A stretch of DNA of 64,000 nucleotides from Corynebacterium sp. sy039 (lineage in GTDB: Bacteria; Actinomycetota; Actinomycetes; Mycobacteriales; Mycobacteriaceae), in the NCBI RefSeq assembly GCF_007904105.1, contig NZ_CP042325.1, positions 1,860,001 through 1,924,000 on the forward strand. The letters are read 5' to 3'. Positions 29,586 to 38,735 of this stretch are shown here, one piece after another (the stretch's first letter is position 1; each line of letters opens with the position of its first letter). Under the pieces are notes generated by a model that was given only the letters and a program-made list of their open reading frames with translations, was not told the DNA's origin and ran no database searches. Position numbers and translations under genes: made by a program.

Positions 29586-30602
29586 TCATTTCCCTCCTGT
29601 GAGAATGTTGTAGTCATAGAGCAACCACAATACGGGGTCAGCGCAGCGGAATGGCGCAATGCCAGAACGATCCAAATGCGAACCATGCGGATTATTCCCC
29701 AGTGATGACACCGCAAAAAAACGCAATTGACTACCTTGGTCAAAGCCCTGACTAGTCAGCGTGTTAATCAAGCGCTTGGCGTCGAGCCGCACTAAGAGAG
29801 AAGAAATCTCATTATGCAATAGTACCTGGTCAGTGCCAGTGTATGGTGGGTCGAGTTCCCGATTAAACGCCGCACCATAATTACCCATGATCTCTGCCCA
29901 ATCCAGCCCTTGTATCTCCTCTAGCTGGCGCAACGTATCAAACTTAGACAAGGTGACCGCTAACCGAGTACGCGTGCCATTCATCAGATACAGCAGGTTA
30001 TCAAGAACATTCTTCGTTGGTTCCTCATCAGCGCTCTCCACATGGACTTTGCCGCGCAGCATTTTCTGGATTTCTTCCACAGTAAGCGGGTCAAAGAGGA
30101 AAATAATTTCATGCGCGTATTGGAAAAATTCCAGTTGAGCAAGATTCTCCTTGGGCAACACCTCCAAATCTTCACCCGCGACGTCGCGCAGTACCAAAAA
30201 AACTTGGCGCTGTTCGCCTTGAATATCCCACTTTCCAATGTCAAAGATGAGTGGATCATGCTGGTAGGCGTCGCCAGAATTGATGGACGGAGTTGAATTC
30301 GGCAAGCCCATCTTCCGATACAACGGATCCTCATAATTATGCGCATAGCTTTCTGCGGTCGACGCATCAGCTGGACGCAACACCTGCCCATAATTTTCAA
30401 TCATCTGCTCAAGCACTTTGAGCAACACCGCAATGTAGAGTGTTTTTCCACTAGCCCGAGCCCCAGCAAGGGCAATAGTTATGGTCAATGAACCCTGCCA
30501 ACCTTGCGGCAATTCCCTATCCACAAACTCAGAACGAGTAGCCATAGGATTAGCCAAAGGACGGAAAGTGTAAGGGCACCTAGTTGAGTAGTCGAGAGTC
30601 AT
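29586..30602 (-). CDS. P-loop GTPase-like protein (double-GTPase-type of GAP1 systems)
   Basis: 338 residues. G1/Walker A is GARASGKT (residues 47-54), G3 is DVAGE (140-144, after a hydrophobic strand VFLVLR), G4 is probably SKFD (219-222, a variant of NKxD). The C-terminus has RCADPVLWLLYDYN, which I recall from GTPases next to GAP1 proteins. It is not a translation or Era-type GTPase. The N-terminus has RCPYTF but no second cysteine pair. It sits between the cytosolic vWA gene and the four-helix protein, so it is probably the NTP-driven switch of this cluster. Confidence 0.78.
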   Translation of the reverse strand: MTLDYSTRCPYTFRPLANPMATRSEFVDRELPQGWQGSLTITIALAGARASGKTLYIAVLLKVLEQMIENYGQVLRPADASTAESYAHNYEDPLYRKMGLPNSTPSINSGDAYQHDPLIFDIGKWDIQGEQRQVFLVLRDVAGEDLEVLPKENLAQLEFFQYAHEIIFLFDPLTVEEIQKMLRGKVHVESADEEPTKNVLDNLLYLMNGTRTRLAVTLSKFDTLRQLEEIQGLDWAEIMGNYGAAFNRELDPPYTGTDQVLLHNEISSLLVRLDAKRLINTLTSQGFDQGSQLRFFAVSSLGNNPHGSHLDRSGIAPFRCADPVLWLLYDYNILTGGK

Positions 30603-30635
30603 GAACGCTTACTTTCTACTTTCCTTATTCTTTCC

Positions 30636-31625
30636 TTATTCAGAAACGACACAAGCATGCACAATATCAGCGTAAACGCCACGCAATGCCTCAGTGTTAT
30701 TCTCTTTTAACAATGCCACCAACTGCGGACTAAGCGATAACGTTCGAGTACGTGGCTCAAAAAAAGTCTCTTGATCCCGCACACCAAGCACAATACTAAA
30801 CCCTGCATTCGATTCTGGCTCAGGCTGTTCGTCACGAATACAGAAAGTGGGAACCTCAGGAGCCTGCTCATCACACCCACGCACCACACCAGAACCAATA
30901 TGCCCTGCACCCTGACCAACCACCTCAGAAACAGCAGTCAATAACTCCGCACTATTATTGGTATAAATAGGCTGATCATTATTTTTATGCGTTTTCCCTG
31001 CATATACCGCAATGCCTTTATCAGGATAAAGCGCACCCACCACACCAGTAATAACTTCTGTAGCCACTTCCAACTCAGCAGCCGTACTCTGCGCACTCAT
31101 CGACGCCGTAGCATCAACAATGAGTTTGAGAACACCAGGAGCAGCCGGAATCTGAGTATGCGAGAAAGTACCACGATTCTTTTCACTCAACACCCCGGCA
31201 CGCACCATAGCAGCCACACCAGTCATAACCTTCTCGCTGCGAATCCCCTCAGCTTTCACCACAAGGTTCTCCCCCGCAAAAGCCAATGTGCCCACCACAG
31301 CACTTTGCCTGCCGTCGAGAGCAATAGGCGGCAGCTCCACTCCTTGTGCTGCAGGGGTTCCCATCTTGCCGCGAATAACCACCACCCGTACCTGGGTTCC
31401 AGGACCAAACTCCTCGCTACCTACTGGGTGCAAAGAAATTTTTATCTCCCCACTCCCACCACGTAATTTGAGCAGGCTATCGCGAGCTCGGTTATACTGC
31501 GCATGCCCTGTTAATTCAATGCGTATCGGGGTCGACTGTGCCCCAAGTGCGAAAGCCTCAACATCAATCGCACCACGCATAAGAATTTCGGTGCTTTGTC
31601 CTGCGCTAAGAGTACGAACTGCCAT
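30636..31625 (-). CDS. Cytosolic vWA-domain protein
   Basis: 329 residues without signal peptide or membrane helix. The C-terminal half is a von Willebrand A domain: a strand GVLKLIVDATASMSAQS gives the MIDAS metal site D171-T173-S175 (DxTxS in place of the usual DxSxS). The N-terminal 130 residues are beta-rich with no assigned family. It lies nine bases behind the GAP1-like gene and ahead of the GTPase. vWA domains bind partners through a metal, so it may act as an adaptor between GTPase and GAP1-like protein (inference). Confidence 0.78.
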   Translation of the reverse strand: MAVRTLSAGQSTEILMRGAIDVEAFALGAQSTPIRIELTGHAQYNRARDSLLKLRGGSGEIKISLHPVGSEEFGPGTQVRVVVIRGKMGTPAAQGVELPPIALDGRQSAVVGTLAFAGENLVVKAEGIRSEKVMTGVAAMVRAGVLSEKNRGTFSHTQIPAAPGVLKLIVDATASMSAQSTAAELEVATEVITGVVGALYPDKGIAVYAGKTHKNNDQPIYTNNSAELLTAVSEVVGQGAGHIGSGVVRGCDEQAPEVPTFCIRDEQPEPESNAGFSIVLGVRDQETFFEPRTRTLSLSPQLVALLKENNTEALRGVYADIVHACVVSE

Positions 31626-31634
31626 GATTATTCC

Positions 31635-33599
31635 TTAAAAATTTGTCGATATATTTCCGGCGATATGCTGCGACCTCATCTGGCGGAGATCACGAGATCC
31701 TTGAGATTGCTGTGCTTGCTGTGAGGATTGAACTGGCCCAGAACGCCTAGGAGGTACTGCCACGGGCGCCCCAACCATTCCTTCCTTCACAACACGCTGC
31801 ACCAACGCAGCAGTATCATGCAGAGGATGGTTGGGCTTTGCCCGCACCATCTCCAATCGCGGCAGCACACTAGCCGTATGCGCATTCGCCAAAAACTCAT
31901 GAATACGCGCCACATAGCGCTGTTGCAATTCCGGCTGCCACGTTTTTACGCACTGCCACGGCATAGACATAATCAAAAAAGAATGTTCTGCCCCCACACC
32001 AGCAAAATAACCAGCTGCACTGGCAGCATAAATGACCAACAACTGCTCTGTATGCTCTGGGCTTAAGTGCTCTGGGGAACGTCGCAAGAACTCTACCACT
32101 GCCGACCAGGTATAGCAGAGTGTTTCCTCAGGATAGCGCTCTATAGCATCCAACCATTGCGCACCCTGATGAGCATTGATGTAGTCGATAACCGGCTGAA
32201 CCACATGAACTTCCGACGTCACACCTCGTTGATTATGCACCTGCGTTCGAGGTGTAGGCGGCGTTTTCTTGTCCTTTGCTTCTGCTATGGGGCTATCCGT
32301 CGAGGATGCGTGATCGGAACTAGCTCCAGAACGTGCTAAGGAATCAGTGACATCAGCAAAAGGATTCGCACCATAGTCGTGATCCTGGTTCTGCGCCAAC
32401 AAATCAGTGGCTGCGGATCTGCGCTGCGCCTTAGCTGATGGTGCCGATTGCGTTCCTGAAAGGGATGCGTCTAGCGCAACCACAATGGCAAGTGCTGTTG
32501 GGTCAGTCCATAACTGCGCACCATACTCAAGTAGTTTCTTCGACTTAGCTGTTTTCTGAATCTGGCGCATATACTCGCCACTGCGTACATAGGACAGTGT
32601 CTCTGAGCTGTCGTAATCCACACCAGCAGCAATGTCAATAACTATTGACTCTGTTTCTTGCTCATTCTCCCGCACCTGTGCAACATCACTACGCGGAATC
32701 GCAACCAAGCGTGCTCGAGAAACCTTGGCAAGAGTATTCTCTCGCTCAAAAGTGGAAAAGTATAGTTCTTGTGCGGTTTCAGGAGAAAAACAATACCCGA
32801 TGGCAGCAATCCACAATGCCGCCTGCTGATGATCAACACCAAGAATAATTCTTTTTTCCCCACTAGCAAGCGCATCGACAATGACCCCAAGAGTAACAAG
32901 CTGTGCAGGTTCCTGGGCAAACAGCTCTCGCATAACTTGCTGCGGATTAGCAAGGGCACGAGGGTCAGAATCAGGACGAGTGCTCAACTGCGTAGAGCTA
33001 AGCTGCACAGAATCAATTTCATTGTTGAATGGTTCAGCAAGTTCTGGTGCAGCGATGAAACTAGCCGGATAAAAAGTTAGCTCAGACTCGCTCGCGTGGG
33101 AATAGCGAAAAATATGTGCCGTGGAAAAAACATTACCTGCGCGGTTCGCGGAGTCTTTTCCAGCGGGAACAGAATGAATGAGCACCTTGGCGCGATGTGG
33201 CGCTAAAGACAGCCATGCTGTTCGACGCACAAATTGCTGTCTGTCCTTGGCAGAGGCATAGAGCGGAATAGGTGTTTGACTAGCCAGGTGGGTAGGGATT
33301 TTGCTAATCACTGAGCTTTTTTCTTCTTCACTCATCTGCCCAATGCAGGTGCCGATCTGCCAACCAGCTCGTTTGCGTGACGATGTTGCTGCGGCAAAAG
33401 AGGCATAGGTAAGCGCACCATCACTGCAAATAGTCTGTGCTTCAGGCTCAATCCTTTGCCCAGCGTCGTTATGCGTCTGAGCTTCCGACGCTGTGCCTTG
33501 TACCTGCTGTTCCCACTGGCGCTGGGTCTGTGACTCAGATTGCTGATAAGCATCATGAAGAATACTTGCCATGCTGGCTTTTTCTTCTTCCCAGGACAT
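31635..33599 (-). CDS. GAP1-like protein (GTPase-associated protein 1 family)
   Basis: 654 residues. The segment TYASFAAATSSRKRAGWQIG, then MSEEEKSSVISKIPTHL, then RTAWLSLAPHRAKVLIHSV and RAGNVFSTAHIF (residues 155-164), is the layout I recall for the GAP1 N-terminal domain. Next, LGVIVDALASGEKRIILGVDHQ and ELYFSTFEREN match its middle domain. The last 100 residues are low complexity. GAP1 proteins are found with P-loop GTPases in predicted conflict systems of actinobacteria. The function is unproven, and the assignment rests on pattern memory. AAGGAGG precedes the ATG. Confidence 0.7.
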   Translation of the reverse strand: MSWEEEKASMASILHDAYQQSESQTQRQWEQQVQGTASEAQTHNDAGQRIEPEAQTICSDGALTYASFAAATSSRKRAGWQIGTCIGQMSEEEKSSVISKIPTHLASQTPIPLYASAKDRQQFVRRTAWLSLAPHRAKVLIHSVPAGKDSANRAGNVFSTAHIFRYSHASESELTFYPASFIAAPELAEPFNNEIDSVQLSSTQLSTRPDSDPRALANPQQVMRELFAQEPAQLVTLGVIVDALASGEKRIILGVDHQQAALWIAAIGYCFSPETAQELYFSTFERENTLAKVSRARLVAIPRSDVAQVRENEQETESIVIDIAAGVDYDSSETLSYVRSGEYMRQIQKTAKSKKLLEYGAQLWTDPTALAIVVALDASLSGTQSAPSAKAQRRSAATDLLAQNQDHDYGANPFADVTDSLARSGASSDHASSTDSPIAEAKDKKTPPTPRTQVHNQRGVTSEVHVVQPVIDYINAHQGAQWLDAIERYPEETLCYTWSAVVEFLRRSPEHLSPEHTEQLLVIYAASAAGYFAGVGAEHSFLIMSMPWQCVKTWQPELQQRYVARIHEFLANAHTASVLPRLEMVRAKPNHPLHDTAALVQRVVKEGMVGAPVAVPPRRSGPVQSSQQAQQSQGSRDLRQMRSQHIAGNISTNF

Positions 33600-33632
33600 T
33601 TCCCACCTCCTTAAAGCTCTATTGCGACTTGT

Positions 33633-35918
33633 CTAGCGCGAAAACCAACCGCGTTTTTTGGGTTTTTGCTGCGCTGGTTGTGCTGGTTGTGCTGGTTGCA
33701 TCGGTTGCGGCTGTTGTGGTTGCTCTAGTGGCCGGACTGTTTCGACAACACGGGTATATTCACTATGCCCATTACCAGGCTGGTAGCCAGTACCTAACCC
33801 TGGATCTGCATACGACGAGGCACCAGGTTGCGCCACAGCACCAGATCCTCCTGCCCCAGGTACACCAGCTGGAGCAGCAGCATGGGCACTGTTGCTCTGG
33901 AATACTGCAACATGATCCTTATTGATAAACGTCAATTCATTACGCTCATCAGTTAAAATTTTGCGCACCCCAGCAGCATGAATATCCTCATGCACCATGA
34001 ATAGCCGAATAAAGCCCGGACGAGTTATTTCTTTACCAGGAATAAACCATGTGGTTGCGCCCTGCTCATCAGCACCAAGCTCCTCAGTGGTCAAAATGGG
34101 ACCACCAATGGAATCAGCGTGCGCATTGTCCCATCGTTGTGCGCTTAATTCCACACGATGTCGTTGCGCATAATCCTGTGAGAAAAGCGGCAGTCGATCC
34201 GCATTGTGGACGATACGGAATCGCGGTGGGTTAGGGTCACGCGCACCATCGCGCCACACTTTAATGATCAACCCTGGGTTATTGCCCGCTACCGCCTGAA
34301 TTGTGTAAAGATAGCGCCATAATCCTGGATAATTCACCACAGTGGGATTTTGGGCACTCTCAATTCTGCCGGCGTCCATGCTCTGCGGGGTGAGCACAAT
34401 ATCTTCACCATTAGCGTTCAGGTTCAGTCTGATACCACCATTACGGCGATAATTCTTCTGGGTAATCTCACCAATTTTTGTCCGCTCTAAACCGTTGTGA
34501 TAACCACCGGTAGAGGTTTTTTCTACTAAAACAGTGCTTGCGCCTAGTGGCCAGTCGAAGGAAATAAGTTGGAACCCAACATTTTCGCGTAATTGCGCCT
34601 GCTGTATATCGCCCACTCGTTGCAGCGCACTCGACTGCCCCACAATGGCTTTCTCTCCCAAGATATTTACCGGGGTGACATATACTTCATCTTCACCATC
34701 TGGCCACATGAAATAATGATCCACAGACTCACCTGGTGCGTAGTCGTCAAAATCGCGGTAGATAATGGCATTGCTGAGCACCCCGTCGTTCTCTAATGCC
34801 TCAATTGGTACTTCTTCCCACGTGAGGTCTTCATTAGGGCGTTGATTGCTCAGATATACGCGCACTTTACCTACCGGTGGCGCATACCAATTCACATAAA
34901 TCTGAGTGCTTGCGGTGACATCATCTTGTATCTTATCCACCAACTCAAACGGTACTTTTTCCAGCTCACCATCGACATTGACAATATATTCTTTGCTGGT
35001 AGGACCATAGTTTTCATTGCCTGACGCGTCGAGCACCCCAGCACAAAAGGCGACTTTGACACTCACGCCACGGTTGTGCGTGCGATAACGGAAAGAACGC
35101 TTTGTCACGCCGTCGAAAAGCTCATTTTCGGGGCGGTCAATGCGTCCACGACCCCCCTCCATGACATACACGCGCATTTTATGTAGCCCACTAATAGCTG
35201 GCCAGGTGCCCTCAATGACTCCTTGGGCTTCGCTAATCTGAATATCGCACGGCGGGAAAATGCACAGTTGGCGACCAATGAAAATGGGTTGGGCGCGTCT
35301 AGCGTCTGCGATGTCTTTGCCTACATATGCCCACACTTGGTATTCCATATAGGCATGATGATCCGGGACAGGATCCTCAAAGGTGGTGTCAGTGGTCACC
35401 ACCAGTTCTTCTGCGTCATCAGGTGAGGGTTCTTCTGTGAGATAGTCAGTGCGCATGACGCGGTAGAGCACAGTGTCATAGCCGTGGATGGGTTCCCAAA
35501 CGATTTCCGTGCGCGCTTGGCTATCTGCATTCTCCCGACGATAATTCAGATCATAGGTATTAATCCCTGGTGCCCCAGCCACATCTGCACCATAATCATA
35601 GGCGCTAAACTCTAAACCAGTGATGATCTGATCCGCTGCTTGTGCGACTTCCGCTGCCTCTGCTGCCACGATGGCTTCTTCAGGTTCCGCTTCCGACGTT
35701 GCAGTTGTTCCAGGGGCAGCTCCAGAATCCTGAGCAGCTGTCAGCAAATGCTCGGGGGCAGCTTGCTGCCGTTTACGCATTATCTCAGGAATAAGATCGC
35801 TATGCTCTTCCCCCAATAGTTGCGCTAATTCTTGCTCATCCAACTGCGGCGCACGCATAATTCGCTCTAGCGTGACTTGATCTAATTGCGATAAGCGAAG
35901 GTGCAATGTCGAGTTCAT
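33633..35918 (-). CDS. Large beta-rich protein with Pro/Gln tail, GAP1-cluster component
   Basis: 761 residues. N-terminal helical part (HLRLSQLDQVTLERIMRA) and an Ala/Glu-rich linker are followed, from about residue 120, by several beta-sandwich-like units. FN3-like cues are IVWEPIHGYDTVLYRVMRTD, IYVNWYAPPVGKVRVYLSN and LISFDWPLGASTVLVEK. The end is a PAQPAQPAQ repeat with a basic stop KKRGWFSR. No signal peptide or membrane helix. Intracellular FN3-like scaffolds are unusual. I do not know the function; position between the two-TM protein and the GAP1-like gene makes it a cluster component. Confidence 0.68.
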   Translation of the reverse strand: MNSTLHLRLSQLDQVTLERIMRAPQLDEQELAQLLGEEHSDLIPEIMRKRQQAAPEHLLTAAQDSGAAPGTTATSEAEPEEAIVAAEAAEVAQAADQIITGLEFSAYDYGADVAGAPGINTYDLNYRRENADSQARTEIVWEPIHGYDTVLYRVMRTDYLTEEPSPDDAEELVVTTDTTFEDPVPDHHAYMEYQVWAYVGKDIADARRAQPIFIGRQLCIFPPCDIQISEAQGVIEGTWPAISGLHKMRVYVMEGGRGRIDRPENELFDGVTKRSFRYRTHNRGVSVKVAFCAGVLDASGNENYGPTSKEYIVNVDGELEKVPFELVDKIQDDVTASTQIYVNWYAPPVGKVRVYLSNQRPNEDLTWEEVPIEALENDGVLSNAIIYRDFDDYAPGESVDHYFMWPDGEDEVYVTPVNILGEKAIVGQSSALQRVGDIQQAQLRENVGFQLISFDWPLGASTVLVEKTSTGGYHNGLERTKIGEITQKNYRRNGGIRLNLNANGEDIVLTPQSMDAGRIESAQNPTVVNYPGLWRYLYTIQAVAGNNPGLIIKVWRDGARDPNPPRFRIVHNADRLPLFSQDYAQRHRVELSAQRWDNAHADSIGGPILTTEELGADEQGATTWFIPGKEITRPGFIRLFMVHEDIHAAGVRKILTDERNELTFINKDHVAVFQSNSAHAAAPAGVPGAGGSGAVAQPGASSYADPGLGTGYQPGNGHSEYTRVVETVRPLEQPQQPQPMQPAQPAQPAQQKPKKRGWFSR

Positions 35919-35975
35919 AAGCGTCTTTCCTTTATTTGCATATTTGTGCGCTAAGGCTACGAGTGCTTGCGGGGG

Positions 35976-38735
35976 TTAAATCAAGCCATCAAAATCATCG
36001 GCAATATCTGGCAAGGGTGTCTGGAATTGTGCCGATACTGGCGACGCCGTTGCCGCAGATTCACTCTGCTCATTCTGGGTAGTTGCCTCCAATGACGGCA
36101 ACTCTAGCGCTGTGGCTGCACGAGAATGATCAGTGTGTTGCTCAGCTGCAAGCTGGAAATATCCCAAGTCGGTGAAGGCACCATATTCCACCACGGTTAA
36201 CGACTCAGAGAGAGAATCGCCAACATTATGGCGAGCTAATACTCGGATATGCGGATCTACCTCAGCAGCACCATTGTTCACCCCGTCGCTGGTGATGATC
36301 TTATGGTTAAAACTGCTGTTGAGTTTGCCTGTTTCTAAGCGCACCATATCGGTATTGAGCGCACTATGGGATATTTTCTGCTCATAACTGGAATTATGCG
36401 TACGCAAGAAATTCAACCCATACTGCCATGCTTGCATACCACGCTCATGCCCAAATACGCCAGTATCTTCAAGACACGCCTGTGCAACTGCTTCTAATTG
36501 CGAATTGTGCCCTGATTGCCCATAGAGCGTAACGTTTTCTCCACCATAATTTGCCCGCTTCATCGACTGCTCTAACGCCTGGCTAATGATAGTGTCATAG
36601 GCTTGTTCAACCCAGCCAATAGGATAAATCTTGGCACGAATGTGCTCGACCGCATTATTTATTTCTTCTGCACTCGCCTTGCTAGTGCTGATGTGGGTAT
36701 TGCGTGGTAACCCTGATTGTGCCACGCGGCTCAAACTACGCTTGTGGTCTTGACGACCAAAAGGCTGCGTAAGCACCCTGCTCAAAATAGCCGACCACGC
36801 AAAGAATTGCGCATAGGCACCCGAAGTTTTCTGCACCTCCGCTATAGCGCGCTTGAGGTCTTCGGTAACGATCCGTTCATTTTCACTGAGCACTTTTTTC
36901 GCCTCAATGACGCTAAAAATTCCTTGGTTAGCTTTGGCAAAAACAATAATCTGCCACAGCAACATCAAGACAGAAAAAACAATGCCAAAGAGTAAGGTGC
37001 GCTGCCAGGTAAAGAACTCATTACTCAACGCCCATGATTGCTCAGCGTTATAACAGGACGCGCAGAGATAGCCCAGCAAAACCATACCCACGAACCAGAT
37101 AATTTCTATGATTCGCAATTTTCTTGCCAGTTCTTTGACCTTTGCCGCAATGTCCGGCAATTGTTCTAGGTGCTGCCTTATGCTGCGCAAGTCATCACTA
37201 CACGCCTGGGCTTTCACCCTGGCTTCTTCTACTTTGGTAGTGATTTTCTCGCCAATTTTCCAAGCGAAACTACGCACAGCTTGGTTTTGCCAGTGCCCAA
37301 AATCTTGGCGCAATTTTTGCACCCCAGCGTCAGTGGTGTGGCTGGCAGCATAGTTGATTGCCTCTTGGTAGCGCTTGGCACCTTCGGGGTCAAAACCATA
37401 GATTTTGGTTTCGGGCAAACTACCGCCGAGCACATTGCTCAATGTTGGGTGGTAGCCGTCGAAAGCCTCGGTGTAGGCGGGGACAGAAAAACGCGCATCG
37501 GATACGATCGCTGGAATTTGGTTTAAGGTCAGGCGGAGATCAGAGTCAAAGCGCTCTTTGCCATCAACCAGTGTTTTGGCTGTGTCGGTATAGGCGCGCC
37601 AGAAACCACTGAGCGAATCTTGTTGTGCCAGCTCAATGTGATTATTTTTAATCGCTGCGTTGACTTTTGTGGAGGCGTCGTTGAGCTCTTGGATTGTTGA
37701 TTTGCGGCGACCAGAATGCTTCCCGACGATCACCTCAATATTAGAATCGCCACCATAGAGCAGGTTCTGAATATGCTCCGCCGTTTTTTGGGTAACAGTT
37801 GCCGAGAAACTCTGAATCCATGAGGTTGGGCTGCCAATGACTGCCTGGAAGAAGAACTTAAAAAATTGTTTGAGCATCTCAAAGCCGCGCACCTGGATAT
37901 TTTGCGCATATGCTGCCGGGGTGCGTGGTAGCACGAACTGAGCTGCATTGTTATGCATGAGTGTCTCAGACATAAATTGGGTGGCTCTGTCGTCGTCATC
38001 GACATTAACAATGTGCTGCCCATTGGTCAGAGCAGGATAGGGCAAATTATGATCTAGGTCGAATACTTGCTGGTAGATTTCATTTTCTACTGCTGAGGCA
38101 TCCACATACTGATGGTATGTTCGCACTAAACGGGCGTGTTCTGCAGAAGACACGGTACCACTGTTTTTGATGTATTCCAGATAAGGTGCGCAATCGGCAG
38201 TATTCCACAAACCAGCCAGGTTTGCGATTGCTGTGGCAGTATGCGGGGCATTGAGATAAGTAACATCATCTTTTGGCGATAATGGCGTCTCTGAATCCTC
38301 GGGCGACACAATCAGCGTATGCCCTTGGAATTCCTGGATAGATGCCGGCTGTTCAAGATTTGGCACTACGAGACGTACTACAGGAATATCTTGGTTTAAG
38401 ATTCTGCTGCATTCAGCCCGCCAATCACTGACCCGACGCATAATGTCGTCGTAATTGCGGTAGGCGGAGTTAGTTACCGTATCCCCGGCAAGTTCCAGAT
38501 AGATAATGAAATAGTTATCTGCAACCGACTCACGCCAACCTTGAGAAAGCGACTGCTTGCGAATACGCAAGTTCCCCTCAGTATCAGTATCAATGTTGTC
38601 GACGCTATCCATATTGTCTAAGTCTGCCCACAAGAATTTGCGGGTCATACCCAATGCTTGCAGATCGACAAGACTGCTGCGCACTTTGCGAGCATCACTA
38701 CCGCTGCCGAGGATAAGGGTCGTCGCTGCGCTCAT
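35976..38735 (-). CDS. Two-TM partner of the tubulin-like protein
   Basis: 919 residues. It starts with a Rossmann-like strand and glycine loop (ATTLILGSGSDARKV). A long region up to about residue 530 follows, ending in coiled-coil-like helices. Two membrane helices come next (about 540-560 and 578-600), and a cytosolic C-terminal domain to about residue 850 precedes an acidic tail. Its ATG overlaps the stop of the tubulin-like gene by four bases. This coupling, and the membrane hairpin in the middle, suggest it tethers the tubulin-like protein to the membrane. No named family recognised. Confidence 0.72.
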   Translation of the reverse strand: MSAATTLILGSGSDARKVRSSLVDLQALGMTRKFLWADLDNMDSVDNIDTDTEGNLRIRKQSLSQGWRESVADNYFIIYLELAGDTVTNSAYRNYDDIMRRVSDWRAECSRILNQDIPVVRLVVPNLEQPASIQEFQGHTLIVSPEDSETPLSPKDDVTYLNAPHTATAIANLAGLWNTADCAPYLEYIKNSGTVSSAEHARLVRTYHQYVDASAVENEIYQQVFDLDHNLPYPALTNGQHIVNVDDDDRATQFMSETLMHNNAAQFVLPRTPAAYAQNIQVRGFEMLKQFFKFFFQAVIGSPTSWIQSFSATVTQKTAEHIQNLLYGGDSNIEVIVGKHSGRRKSTIQELNDASTKVNAAIKNNHIELAQQDSLSGFWRAYTDTAKTLVDGKERFDSDLRLTLNQIPAIVSDARFSVPAYTEAFDGYHPTLSNVLGGSLPETKIYGFDPEGAKRYQEAINYAASHTTDAGVQKLRQDFGHWQNQAVRSFAWKIGEKITTKVEEARVKAQACSDDLRSIRQHLEQLPDIAAKVKELARKLRIIEIIWFVGMVLLGYLCASCYNAEQSWALSNEFFTWQRTLLFGIVFSVLMLLWQIIVFAKANQGIFSVIEAKKVLSENERIVTEDLKRAIAEVQKTSGAYAQFFAWSAILSRVLTQPFGRQDHKRSLSRVAQSGLPRNTHISTSKASAEEINNAVEHIRAKIYPIGWVEQAYDTIISQALEQSMKRANYGGENVTLYGQSGHNSQLEAVAQACLEDTGVFGHERGMQAWQYGLNFLRTHNSSYEQKISHSALNTDMVRLETGKLNSSFNHKIITSDGVNNGAAEVDPHIRVLARHNVGDSLSESLTVVEYGAFTDLGYFQLAAEQHTDHSRAATALELPSLEATTQNEQSESAATASPVSAQFQTPLPDIADDFDGLI

